DNA of 41,360 nucleotides from Thaumarchaeota archaeon casp-thauma3 (GCA_001510275.1 LFEY01000002.1:1-41360), one strand, 5' to 3'. Positions 33,125-40,290 are shown, counted from the stretch's first letter. Program-made: numbers and translations. The notes: generated by a model not told the origin, from the sequence alone.

Positions 33125-33823
33125 GTGAAACAAAATATTCTTTTTTCATTATTTTTGCTAATTGGGGTATTGTCATTAACTGTATTCTCTATATCTGATA
33201 TCAATGGAGAAATTTTTAACCCAAATGGCAAGGTTGTCATAATTGGATTTGGTATTGGTCATATTGATCAATTGATGCCTACTACTTACTCTTCTGCAAA
33301 AACACTCTTGAATAACGCTGTACATTGGGTCAGTCTTTCTGATTCCCCTAGAATTCTTCTCTTAATTGATCCATCTGTCACTTTACTAGGTGACCGTTCT
33401 CTTGATCCTGATTTTATTGAAGAATTCCTGTCTGAATTTTCCATAGATAGAATGGTTGACCCTCTAGATGGAATCTCTATTACTGATCTTAAGAATTATG
33501 ATATTGTTATCTGGAGTGGTGAGTATAGTCCTTTACCTTCCCCTTCTCATTCTAATACTTCTAGAACTTTGTTGGAGTTTTTTGAAACTGGGCATGGTGT
33601 AATTTTAATCAGTGATGATGCAACATGGGATTCAACAAGTGGAGACCCTAAGAACAGTTCTGAAGTTACACGTTCATTGACTCAGGTGGTAACAAGAGAC
33701 ACTGGAGTGCCTAGAGATATACAAACTGTCATTTCTACATTTGAAGGACAACAGCATCCAATAATGAGTGGAATTCTTAGAATTAATGTTCTATCTGAAT
33801 TAATCAGTATTAATGATTTGTAA
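33125..33823 (+). CDS. Exported protein with glutamine-amidotransferase-like fold
   Basis: 232 residues, GTG start with a TTTAAATA box about 28 nt upstream. N-terminal signal (FSLFLLIGVLSLTVF) then, from about 35, alternating strands and helices: KVVIIGFGIGHIDQL, SPRILLLIDPSVTLLG, YDIVIWSGEY, and GHGVILISDDATWD followed by QQHPIMSGI. This resembles the class-I amidotransferase/ThuA-like flavodoxin fold of exported DUF-type proteins. The nucleophile Cys is not present, so a binding role is more probable. Confidence 0.6.
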   Translation: MKQNILFSLFLLIGVLSLTVFSISDINGEIFNPNGKVVIIGFGIGHIDQLMPTTYSSAKTLLNNAVHWVSLSDSPRILLLIDPSVTLLGDRSLDPDFIEEFLSEFSIDRMVDPLDGISITDLKNYDIVIWSGEYSPLPSPSHSNTSRTLLEFFETGHGVILISDDATWDSTSGDPKNSSEVTRSLTQVVTRDTGVPRDIQTVISTFEGQQHPIMSGILRINVLSELISINDL

Positions 33824-34030
33824 CCTATAATATTTTTAATTTAACAAACATTACTTAATCTTATACGTATATTCATGATGAAAATTTCAACCATTTCATC
33901 TCGATTGATGATCCAAAGGATTATTTTCTGATGATGGATTTTTCAATTCTATAAAATTTTTAGTTGAAACAGAAATTATTATGATATAGTAATTATCTGA
34001 TAAATTGAGTGAATCTTGATTCTTTAGTAA
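33824..34030. other. Intergenic AT-rich stretch without a gene
   Basis: This stretch, about 200 nt, precedes the micropeptide at 34031. It has a short open frame near 33875 (18 codons) that lacks a well-placed promoter and is rejected. A TTATAC box lies at about 33861. Nothing else is visible. Confidence 0.4.
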
Positions 34031-34117
34031 TTATGTTGAAAAAGAATTTAGTGCAAGAATTAAAATCCCCATTCCCAAAAGTGCATAACCAATATTAGCG
34101 ATATTTTGAGGCTGCAT
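34031..34117 (-). CDS. Single-TM micropeptide (28 aa)
   Basis: ATG at 34117, TAA at 34031-34033. The peptide is MQPQNIANIGYALLGMGILI followed by LALNSFST: one clean TM segment of about 18 residues with polar ends, typical of stand-alone membrane micro-proteins. A GATATACC box sits about 31 nt upstream on the minus strand. It is divergent from the winged-helix gene at 34215. Confidence 0.5.
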   Translation of the reverse strand: MQPQNIANIGYALLGMGILILALNSFST

Positions 34118-34194
34118 AATTAGAATATGTCAAATCTGGTATATCTTCTTTCAAAATTCTACTAACGATACTGATTAATAGTTATCCTATCTAT

Positions 34195-34210
34195 ACTAGG
34201 TTGACCTAGT
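34195..34210 (+). promoter_or_regulatory. Perfect 7-bp dyad operator upstream of the winged-helix gene
   Basis: ACTAGGT (34195-34201), spacer TG, ACCTAGT (34204-34210) forms a 16-nt perfect dyad that ends 4 nt before the ATG at 34215. At that position it would overlap the transcription start of a leaderless transcript. A homodimeric winged-helix product of the same gene is the obvious binder. Confidence 0.6.
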
Positions 34211-34214
34211 AATA

Positions 34215-34790
34215 ATGAGTCAATATGAGCCTAACTTGAATATGTATGAGCGTGAAAGGATTCTACTTGAGAGTATCAAAAATAATCTAAATTTGCATCA
34301 TAATGCACTGCTAAAACTAATTGTACCAGAGTTTATGGCAAAAACAACCTTTGAGAAGACAAGGAATGCTTTACTTGAAAAAGAGATCATTTCCGTACAA
34401 AGAAAAGGAAATATGAAATTTTATCATCCTACAGAAAACTATGAACAAAAATCACAACAACACATTGAGCAAAATACAAACAACTCTTTTCATGATTTAA
34501 AATTACAAGTTAAAAGACTAGATACTGACTATCCACACAAGGATGTTGATGAGAAGATAACTATTGCAAAATCGCTTCTAAAAAATTTACTACAAACAGA
34601 TAACGGATTCACTGTTTTAGATTCTGCAAAAAACCCAAAAAAGACTCTGTATAGAGATGAGCACTTGATGATTCAACAATTAATCCACCGGGTATTTGAG
34701 GTGATAAGACATGATAAAGACTTTGAGATAATCTTTCCTAGCATCGTAAGCTATCTAGGAATTGCTATGCCAAAAAATTCACTGGATTAA
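34215..34790 (+). CDS. Winged-helix DNA-binding protein
   Basis: 191 residues. HTH part at about 12-65: MYERERILLESIKNNLNLHH then TFEKTRNALLEKEIISVQRK and the wing GNMKFYHPTE. The rest (about 80-191) is helical (HDLKLQVKRLDTDYP, DEHLMIQQLIHRVFEVIRHD) and may sense a signal or dimerise. Typical of small lineage-specific archaeal regulators. The dyad directly upstream points to autoregulation. Confidence 0.7.
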   Translation: MSQYEPNLNMYERERILLESIKNNLNLHHNALLKLIVPEFMAKTTFEKTRNALLEKEIISVQRKGNMKFYHPTENYEQKSQQHIEQNTNNSFHDLKLQVKRLDTDYPHKDVDEKITIAKSLLKNLLQTDNGFTVLDSAKNPKKTLYRDEHLMIQQLIHRVFEVIRHDKDFEIIFPSIVSYLGIAMPKNSLD

Positions 34791-34837
34791 TAGTGTTATA
34801 TCTAATTATTTATTCAGGTGAATTTTATCACTAATTG

Positions 34838-35065
34838 ATGGGATTATTGTATACCAAATTCTACATGGATTTTGATGAAGAAGAGTGGAAGCAGATTTCA
34901 AATGATCCTATAGTTTTTCAGACAATCAAAGATGATGTAACTTTGGAAATAGAAGATATATCCCACAAATCATATAAATTAAATTTTAAGGAGGGTGCAA
35001 AGTTTAAACTATTCAGAGTAACAGGAAAATTTCGTCTTACTTGGGATGATGAAGATGTATTGTAA
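34838..35065 (+). CDS. Small hypothetical protein (75 aa)
   Basis: The ATG at 34838 is preferred over the TTG just before it. The product is acidic at its ends with a central KSYKLNFKEGAKFKLFRVTG segment and an aromatic, beta-rich pattern (FRLTWDDEDV). No Cys, no TM, no recognised domain. Located 47 nt after the winged-helix gene, same direction. Confidence 0.55.
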   Translation: MGLLYTKFYMDFDEEEWKQISNDPIVFQTIKDDVTLEIEDISHKSYKLNFKEGAKFKLFRVTGKFRLTWDDEDVL

Positions 35066-35102
35066 TTTGTTGAAATAATAATGGCTAGTTTTAGATAATT
35101 TC

Positions 35103-35333
35103 ATGTCATTAGAAGACCAAATTAAACAGACTCTGGATAATTTTGATAATGCCCAATCAGAAAACATTCTTGAAATTTTAAAGCAAATAAAAACTCATTT
35201 CAAAAGTGAATTAATCTTAGAATACCTTCAGGGAAAAATCCAAAAAATTCTAGATACAAATGATGAGGCTGAAAAGAAGAAACTCTGCAAGGCATTAAAA
35301 CCATATTTTGATTGGTATCTGCAAGGACTCTAA
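35103..35333 (+). CDS. Small helical protein (76 aa)
   Basis: ATG at 35103. Nearly all alpha-helical (MSLEDQIKQTLDNFD, LEILKQIKTHFKSELIL, DEAEKKKLCKALKPYFDWYL), probably a helical bundle. No recognised family. It converges with the next gene with only 2 nt between the stops. Confidence 0.55.
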   Translation: MSLEDQIKQTLDNFDNAQSENILEILKQIKTHFKSELILEYLQGKIQKILDTNDEAEKKKLCKALKPYFDWYLQGL

Positions 35334-35335
35334 AT

Positions 35336-35761
35336 TTATTCTGAATATTGCTTTATTTTATCTAGTGCTGTTTTGATAATCTTTAGATCATCTCTTGCCT
35401 CTACCATGTTTCCAACTAGTTTTAGAAAATATTCATGCCCTGTATCTTCTGCCTTGTGAATATCTGCCTCATAACACGACAATGCTTTTTCTAAAAATGA
35501 AATATCTTCGCTTAATTTACTAATTGATTGGGAATCTGCAAGATTGTTTTGAATCTTTTGAATTGTTTCATCAATTTTTGGAATTGTTTTTACTGCTTGT
35601 TGATTTAGAACTGATGCAAACATTGCTCCTGCATCTTTTAGTTCTGGACTATTATCGATAGTTTTTAATCTATTTTTATAATGTCTTAGAGATTTTAGAA
35701 CTATCTCATAACCTCCTTCATCTTTAAGATAAATTGCACCAATCCAAATCTTCTCAGACAT
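35336..35761 (-). CDS. Helical hypothetical protein (141 aa)
   Basis: Starts with MSEKIWIGAIYLKDEGGYEI, then long helices (LKSLRHYKNRLKTIDNSPEL, AGAMFASVLNQQAVKTIPKID, SISKLSEDISFLEKALSCYEA). No TM and no catalytic motif. It resembles small thaumarchaeal helical-bundle proteins in shape but no family is certain. Followed upstream by the two-TM gene (35801). Confidence 0.6.
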   Translation of the reverse strand: MSEKIWIGAIYLKDEGGYEIVLKSLRHYKNRLKTIDNSPELKDAGAMFASVLNQQAVKTIPKIDETIQKIQNNLADSQSISKLSEDISFLEKALSCYEADIHKAEDTGHEYFLKLVGNMVEARDDLKIIKTALDKIKQYSE

Positions 35762-35800
35762 TCCTCAGTGTTGTTTTGCTTTATTATAATAATTTAGATC

Positions 35801-36025
35801 TTAGACATCAAAATTTTCTTTAATTGGTGGTTCATTCTTGTTTATTAGATATAGCAAAATTCCTGCAAGTGCAACACCCATTCCACTAAGACCTACAAAT
35901 GTGCCAACATTTTTGATTAATCTTAATACGGGATTTGTTTGACCTAATTCAATAGAGTAAAACAATACTAGTCCTATAGCAAACATGATTATTCCTATAA
36001 TCATAACTATTTTTCCTGCTATCAT
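35801..36025 (-). CDS. Two-TM small membrane protein (74 aa)
   Basis: TM1 at about 5-26 (KIVMIIGIIMFAIGLVLFYS) and TM2 at about 42-62 (FVGLSGMGVALAGILLYLI), with a short charged loop (ELGQTNPVLRLIKNVG) between and a polar C terminus (NKNEPPIKENFDV). No family recognised. Confidence 0.6.
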   Translation of the reverse strand: MIAGKIVMIIGIIMFAIGLVLFYSIELGQTNPVLRLIKNVGTFVGLSGMGVALAGILLYLINKNEPPIKENFDV

Positions 36026-36252
36026 GCCTCAACTCATTTTTTCTGACTAATAAATAACAAGAACAAAATTATATGTCATTTTGAATACAGTAAACTCTTT
36101 TTACTATATTTGAACAAGGAATAATCAGAAGTTTGGTGACTAATTACAACAGATATCTTTTAGATAAACAATAGAAAAAGTAGAGCATACTTCTAATCTT
36201 TTGAAATGTTTTCAATGGCTTATATTTAGTGAAGGAATTTTTGAATTTAGTA

Positions 36253-36633
36253 ATGGCAGCAAAGAAAAAAATCGATCTTTTAGTTATAGTTCAGAAAATT
36301 CTCAAATTAGATTCCCAGATGAGATTTGCAGCAATAATTGATTCAAAAGGCAAAATTCGAGAGGCAATTATGAAGGCAGGAAAAACAAGTCTTGACTCCC
36401 AAAAAGAAGAAGAGCATTTCTGTAAACAAGTTGCACAAAGAAGAGCAATGAGACAAGAATTTAACAAAAGTCTTGGTAAAGTAAGATACGTACATGTTGA
36501 ACGAGAAAAAGTATCTCAAATGGTAATTTACACAAAAAGAAACATTGTCTACTTTGCAATGGAACCTGAAATGCCAATTAGCACAAAAATCAGATTAATT
36601 ACAAAAATAAAGAAAATTACTACTAACCTTTAG
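36253..36633 (+). CDS. Small alpha/beta protein of a thaumarchaeal paralogous family
   Basis: About 126 residues. The start at the ATG 36253 (MAAKKKIDLLVIVQKIL) is preferred because a TTATAT box at 36220-36225 is 27-33 nt upstream; an earlier GTG at 36229 would fall inside the box-to-start interval. Strands ILKLDSQMRFAAIIDSKGKI and VRYVHVEREKVSQMVIYTKR, and a C-terminal strand IVYFAMEPEMP, suggest a roadblock/LC7-like or profilin-like fold. Similar proteins occur in several copies in ammonia-oxidising archaea (often named DUF6659; this name is from memory). Role unknown. Confidence 0.6.
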   Translation: MAAKKKIDLLVIVQKILKLDSQMRFAAIIDSKGKIREAIMKAGKTSLDSQKEEEHFCKQVAQRRAMRQEFNKSLGKVRYVHVEREKVSQMVIYTKRNIVYFAMEPEMPISTKIRLITKIKKITTNL

Positions 36634-36668
36634 AGAAAATATAGATAATCTATTTTTTTCCAAACATT

Positions 36669-37010
36669 ATGACAATTCACAAATATCTTGTGGACTCTAA
36701 AATGTTTGAGTATGACAAACATTACAGAGAATGTCAGCAACAAAACAAACCGTTTATCAAAGCAAGGATTAATCCTGTAAATCAACACTGTTTTGTTCAA
36801 ATTGATTTGATGAGTTGTAACTATGAATTGTCAAAGCAAGAACAAAAAGAAATCAAACAACTAGTCCAAAATGAAATAGAGTTTGTAAAATCTAAATTTC
36901 ATGATTTTAACATTGATAAAGAACTTGCTTGGTTTGATTGTGTATCGTCTGAACATGTTGATAAATTTTGTGAAAATCTTTATGATTTAACACAGAAATA
37001 TCACAATTAA
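36669..37010 (+). CDS. Small hypothetical protein (113 aa)
   Basis: Begins MTIHKYLVDSKMFEYDKHYR and has four scattered cysteines (YRECQQQ, QHCFVQ, MSCNYE, FDCVSS and FCENL), without a clear zinc pattern. A polar alpha/beta protein without TM. The stop shares bases with that of the convergent gene (TTAA at 37007-37010). No family recognised. Confidence 0.6.
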   Translation: MTIHKYLVDSKMFEYDKHYRECQQQNKPFIKARINPVNQHCFVQIDLMSCNYELSKQEQKEIKQLVQNEIEFVKSKFHDFNIDKELAWFDCVSSEHVDKFCENLYDLTQKYHN

Positions 37011-37213
37011 AATCTAATTAGGTTTTTTAGAATTTTATCAATTACTAGAATCTCTTCTTTTCTTTCTTTGATGGTTTCTTCATTCCATTTTTTTGCAAAT
37101 TCTGATTCTTTATCCATCTTTTCTAATTCCTGAATGTATTTTATCAAGTGTGTCTTGTAGTCTTGAAGCAAGTCTAGGTATTTGTTATGATTTTTCTCAG
37201 TTGGTGTTGACAT
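37007..37213 (-). CDS. Small helical protein (68 aa), second of a tandem pair
   Basis: The start ATG at 37213 (MSTPTEKNHNKYLDLLQDYK) follows the stop of the upstream gene by one base; an earlier in-frame ATG would lie inside that gene. Highly charged coiled helices (YKTHLIKYIQELEKMDKESE, KWNEETIKERKEEILVIDK). It shares a KNHxxY...K pattern with the neighbour at 37215, so they may be old tandem duplicates. Function unknown. Confidence 0.6.
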   Translation of the reverse strand: MSTPTEKNHNKYLDLLQDYKTHLIKYIQELEKMDKESEFAKKWNEETIKERKEEILVIDKILKNLIRF

Positions 37214-37214
37214 T

Positions 37215-37433
37215 TTATTTCTCTTTTGTAATGTCTGGAAACATCTCCCTAATTCTCTTTTTGTCTTTTTCAACTGCATCAATTCTCTCATCAAGATGAC
37301 TCTGAATTGTAGGATCTACCTCTAGATTTTTTTCTTTTTGAATCTCAGAGATTACTTTGGTTAATGATTTGTAGTATATGATGTGATTTTTCTTTGATTC
37401 TTCTGATTTATCTTCTTTTTTTATATCCATCAT
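37215..37433 (-). CDS. Small helical protein (72 aa), first of a tandem pair
   Basis: Starts MMDIKKEDKSEESKKNHIIY, then helices KSLTKVISEIQKEKNLEVDP and DERIDAVEKDKKRIREMFP. Similar length, charge and a KNHxxYYK motif to the 37007 product. Both genes are on one transcript; the second begins one base after this stop. Probably a lineage-specific pair. Confidence 0.6.
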   Translation of the reverse strand: MMDIKKEDKSEESKKNHIIYYKSLTKVISEIQKEKNLEVDPTIQSHLDERIDAVEKDKKRIREMFPDITKEK

Positions 37434-37517
37434 AAATTAATGACTTTATTGAAAATAAGTACTTGATCATTTGACATGTTGATTTACACTAATATTGAAA
37501 TAAAATCATGAAATGAT

Positions 37518-37790
37518 ATGAAAATTCTAGTAGATGAAAATTTAGATGGTATGGATGAACGGCTTAAAGAACAAGGCTTTGATGCTTATAGCGTGCGAAA
37601 ACTGCAAATCGAAGGAAAAAAACTTGGTTCTGATTATTCAATAATTAATTATGCTCGTGAAAATAACATGATCATAGTCACAAAAGATACAGAATTTCGT
37701 AAAGCAAGCGAGGAAAACAATTTTCCTCTAATTCTTCTTGATGATGAAGAAATTCTTAAAGTTATTGTAGAAAAGCTAAAACAATTCTAG
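37518..37790 (+). CDS. PIN-like DUF5615-family protein
   Basis: 90 residues. Starts MKILVDENLDG (Asp6) and later shows DYSIINYARENNMIIVTKDT (Asp58 in VTKDTEF). These acidic positions match the DUF5615 PIN-like ribonuclease fold, often a toxin in toxin-antitoxin pairs. The first residues lie directly on the ATG. The neighbouring winged-helix genes are convergent, so an antitoxin is not evident. The stop overlaps that of the next gene (CTAG). Confidence 0.75.
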   Translation: MKILVDENLDGMDERLKEQGFDAYSVRKLQIEGKKLGSDYSIINYARENNMIIVTKDTEFRKASEENNFPLILLDDEEILKVIVEKLKQF

Positions 37791-38353
37791 TTTACATTCT
37801 TTGAATTAAACTGCAGTATTCTCAAATTTGCAAGAATTTCATTTAGAAAATTATCTTCTGGTTGATGTGTAATAGTACTCATAATTGATTGCCAGCAATC
37901 ATTTATCTTTCTGTTAATCTGTGAAAACATTTTATCTTTTTTAAATGCAGGATAATACAATAATAATCTCATTACCCCATCAGTTGACTGTACTATGTGT
38001 ATGATGTGAATGACTGATCTTAGTCTTTCCTGGAAGGAAAATTTTTCTTCTTTACCAACAATCTCAAAATTTGCAATTTCCTTAAAAACTATTTCAATTT
38101 CTTTATGGATGTTTTTGAGTTGGCTATTTACTGATTCTGATAAATTGATCAATTCGTATTCTATGTGGGATTTGCTGTGAATCTTTTTTTCTATCTCCCC
38201 TGCTTCAACTAGTGCACTAATTTCTCTGTAAACCATTTTTTCATTACCTACTTTTTCTATGACTCTTTTGGCAAGTTCAGTTCCACGTATTTTCCCATTT
38301 TCGTTGAGAATTCTGATAATCTCTGTCCTGATAATTCCTAAATTTTTATTCAT
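37787..38353 (-). CDS. Winged-helix protein (about 188 aa)
   Basis: The ATG at 38353 (MNKNLGIIRTEIIRILNENG) is preferred over the GTG at 38368 because a GGAGAG ribosome site is 5-10 nt upstream of it. HTH at about 10-70: KIRGTELAKRVIEKVGNEKM, YREISALVEAGEIEKK. The second half (about 80-188) is helical with YPAFKKDKMFSQ and may be a sensing part. Second gene of a two-gene unit with 38369. Confidence 0.7.
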   Translation of the reverse strand: MNKNLGIIRTEIIRILNENGKIRGTELAKRVIEKVGNEKMVYREISALVEAGEIEKKIHSKSHIEYELINLSESVNSQLKNIHKEIEIVFKEIANFEIVGKEEKFSFQERLRSVIHIIHIVQSTDGVMRLLLYYPAFKKDKMFSQINRKINDCWQSIMSTITHQPEDNFLNEILANLRILQFNSKNVN

Positions 38354-38368
38354 TTTCTCTCCTAGCAC

Positions 38369-38602
38369 TTAGTTTTGATGTTTGTCTAGTACTGCTTTTT
38401 CTCCAATCTCATTAATCTCTCTTACTAATTCTTCTAAAATCTCTATTCCTTTTTTAATTGGCTCTTTTTCCAAATTTTTGTGTTCAAGTTTTTGTTTGAG
38501 TACTATTTTTTCATTGTTAAGAAAACTCAGCATACTCACATTTTCACCCATGTTGAGATTGATAAAAAAATCTACATATTCTGAGGCTGATTGGATACCC
38601 AT
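38369..38602 (-). CDS. Small hypothetical protein (77 aa)
   Basis: Starts MGIQSASEYVDFFINLNMGE and continues as charged helices (NNEKIVLKQKLEHKNLEKEP). It lies 15 nt before the ATG of the winged-helix gene on the same strand, so co-transcription is likely. No family recognised; a small partner protein is possible. Confidence 0.6.
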   Translation of the reverse strand: MGIQSASEYVDFFINLNMGENVSMLSFLNNEKIVLKQKLEHKNLEKEPIKKGIEILEELVREINEIGEKAVLDKHQN

Positions 38603-38678
38603 TATTACTAATTTTCTCTTCTAGTATTTGTTTGAAACGACTACAACCTAGAACCAGAAGATTCTAAAAATCAAAAAA

Positions 38679-39509
38679 TTACTTTGTAGGGTCTATTTTA
38701 CAACTACCATCTGAGTTTCGTAATTTTTTTGCCATTAGATATGGTGTAACTAGTAATATTGGAATTGATATTGCAATAAATAATGTCTGCATTTGTGTTA
38801 ATGCAATTGATAATGCAATTCCACTTGCAGTTCCGATAAATATTGATAGAAATGTTCCAGCACAAGTTGGGCATGCAATGAATAGCCCTGTAGCTGCCCC
38901 GATAGTACTTACTCCTCTACCTTTCTTTGAAATTGCATATGCATTAATTGCAATTGAAGCATTTAATCCAACTAAATATGATACAATTATTTGCAATACC
39001 AAATTTATTGGAATTATCTGCAAACCAACATGCTCTGTCAAATAGACAATTATTTTTGGCATGTATCCAGGATTATCACAACATGGTGCAATAAAACCAG
39101 ATGGAATTGTTGCACCATAATGAATTGCAAAGTTAACTTCAGGTTGATATACCAATGTGCCTGATATTAGTGAAAAAAATATGCCGTACCCAATAAACGT
39201 GGCAACAAAGATTTTTCGTGACTTTGAATTCCATGTTGTTAGTGCAATTATTGTTGTTAGACTGTTTCCCTTATTTTTGACTTTTTCTTTGTGATACTGA
39301 TACATACCAAATCCAATTGCTCCAAATGCTGCAACAAGTGTTATGTAAAATCCATATGCAATTCTTTGAATGGAATCAATTGCACTAGGTGTGAGAAGTT
39401 CTGGATCCTGATATCTATGATATAGTAAAAATAAGATTACAATTGTCACAAATCCTAAAACAATCAGTCTTTTTCCATTACTTACACTCTTATCTAATTG
39501 GTCTCTCAT
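38679..39509 (-). CDS. Multi-TM membrane protein with paired cysteines
   Basis: 276 residues with about six to seven TM segments (examples: LIVLGFVTIVILFLLYH, YGFYITLVAAFGAIGFGMYQ, KIFVATFIGYGIFFSLISGT, VLQIIVSYLVGLNASIAIN, GTFLSIFIGTASGIALSIAL, FIAISIPILLVTPYLMA). Two Cys pairs stand out: APCCDNPGY on one outside loop and FIACPTCAGTFL inside or at the edge of a TM. A CxxC in a TM-adjacent position suggests metal or thiol chemistry. Not assigned to a known transporter family. Confidence 0.65.
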   Translation of the reverse strand: MRDQLDKSVSNGKRLIVLGFVTIVILFLLYHRYQDPELLTPSAIDSIQRIAYGFYITLVAAFGAIGFGMYQYHKEKVKNKGNSLTTIIALTTWNSKSRKIFVATFIGYGIFFSLISGTLVYQPEVNFAIHYGATIPSGFIAPCCDNPGYMPKIIVYLTEHVGLQIIPINLVLQIIVSYLVGLNASIAINAYAISKKGRGVSTIGAATGLFIACPTCAGTFLSIFIGTASGIALSIALTQMQTLFIAISIPILLVTPYLMAKKLRNSDGSCKIDPTK

Positions 39510-39549
39510 AATTTTGAATTTTTTTCTATGAAATTAAATCCTATCCTAG

Positions 39550-39636
39550 CTAAGTTAAGACTAAACCTTCTTCTAGGTTCAACTCCACAGGGACTCGCCT
39601 ACCATTTTGGGGATAAAAATGGACGCAGATAGGCAT
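39550..39636 (-). CDS. Possible 28-aa ORF overlapping a GC-rich hairpin
   Basis: From an ATG at 39636, four bases after the preceding minus-strand stop, the frame reads MPICVHFYPQNGRRVPVELN and ends at a TAG at 39550. The sequence is protein-like. But the codons are unusually GC-rich for this genome (AGG CGA GTC GTG GAG), and the same bases form the hairpins in the next entry, so a structured RNA could explain them equally well. Confidence 0.35.
   Translation of the reverse strand: MPICVHFYPQNGRRVPVELNLEEGLVLT
39597..39634. ncRNA. GC-rich two-part hairpin
   Basis: GCCTA (39597-39601) pairs with TAGGC (39630-39634); inside it CCATTTT (39602-39608) pairs with AAAATGG (39616-39622). The terminal loop is GGGGATA and the right side has an ACGCAGA bulge. 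On the minus strand a second small hairpin follows (AACCT with AGGTT, about 39564-39579). It stands out from the AT-rich surroundings. It could be a leader element of the membrane-protein gene starting at 39509 or part of a small RNA. Confidence 0.45.
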
Positions 39637-39640
39637 AAAA

Positions 39641-39775
39641 TCATTCAACAAAAATTTGAATTTTGATTTTGTACTTTTTCTCATATGTGTGAATTTTACC
39701 CATTATGATGTGATAGTCTATCCAATGATTTCCTGTTTTTCCAATCTCTTCTAAAAAGTCACTGAATTCCATCAT
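39641..39775 (-). CDS. Small protein (44 aa)
   Basis: ATG at 39775 (two tandem ATGs), TGA at 39641-39643. The peptide reads MMEFSDFLEEIGKTGNHWID, then HIIMGKIHTYEKKYKIKIQ: a helix followed by a strongly strand-like Lys/Ile pattern. Its own box GGTTTAAG lies about 27 nt upstream (minus strand), divergent from the RNA candidate at 39818. Typical codon use. Function unknown, but it looks like a real gene. Confidence 0.6.
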   Translation of the reverse strand: MMEFSDFLEEIGKTGNHWIDYHIIMGKIHTYEKKYKIKIQIFVE

Positions 39776-39817
39776 AAAATAATGTTACATATTAAATTCT
39801 TAAACCAATTTGCATAG

Positions 39818-40070
39818 GCCCTCAAGGTGACTTGTCAAAATTAGTTCAAGGCACTTTATGGTGTTAAATACAAATCAAGGCACTGGGGAGATTTATCAAA
39901 TCACATTGACACTCCAAGGCCGTCAAAGGGTCTTGATAAATTCGGTACTTCGATAAATTGTATAGATAGTAATCAAAACCAAGTAGTTGCCCAATGGCAA
40001 CTCTATGTTCTGATCCCAACACCAACTTTCATACCCCTGATGTTTTTACTAGTTGATTACTATCTGTAGA
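39818..40070 (+). ncRNA. Candidate structured non-coding RNA
   Basis: No ORF fits this 250-nt stretch. Helices, in order: CAAG-GTGA-CTTG with a GNRA-type loop (about 39823-39834); ATTTATCAA (39891-39899) with TTGATAAAT (39933-39941), with inner TTGAC/GTCAA (39906-39910/39922-39926); a 16-bp helix of 39961-39976 with 40053-40068 (15 Watson-Crick pairs and one G-T); and inside its loop AGTTGCC-CAAT-GGCAACT (39985-40002). The 10-mer TCAAGGCACT occurs twice (39846, 39875). A TTAAAT box at 39792 is about 25 nt before the likely start. No match to tRNA, 5S, SRP or RNase P layout was seen. Confidence 0.55.
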
Positions 40071-40189
40071 AAATATTTTGTCGTGACATAAAAATAGTAT
40101 TGAGATAATTATGAACATTTGTTTAATTTACAGATGTATGGGAAACAACACCATTTCTAAAAAAATGTTTGATATTTTTTGATATGTGT

Positions 40190-40290
40190 TTTATATTACG
40201 AATGAGAATTATAATATACATACCTCTCGTATGTACACAGGATTGATAGTCATAATATTAGCAATACGTCAAGTTGGCTATCAATCTATG
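40190..40290 (+). ncRNA. Second hairpin pair with its own promoter box
   Basis: A TTTATATTA box is at 40190-40198. About 25 nt on begins TACATAC-CTCTC-GTATGTA (40217-40235), then GATTGATAGTCA (40241-40252) pairs over 12 bp with 40275-40286 (one G-T pair). No coding frame. It lies upstream of the small gene at 40347, so it may be a leader, or a separate small RNA, or dyad binding sites in DNA. Confidence 0.45.

Noticed and set aside
33875-33931. 18-codon frame starting ATGATG
   Set aside because: The nearest TATA-like box is only about 14 nt upstream, too close, and the product has no recognisable pattern.
39571-39592. TTCAACT resembling a tRNA T-loop
   Set aside because: Only two of five stem pairs form (CTAGG against CCACA), with no matching acceptor stem.
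39637-39684. Longer start (ATG at 39684) for the 28-residue frame
   Set aside because: It would lie within the 44-residue gene at 39641-39775 in another frame; the internal ATG at 39636 just after that stop fits better.
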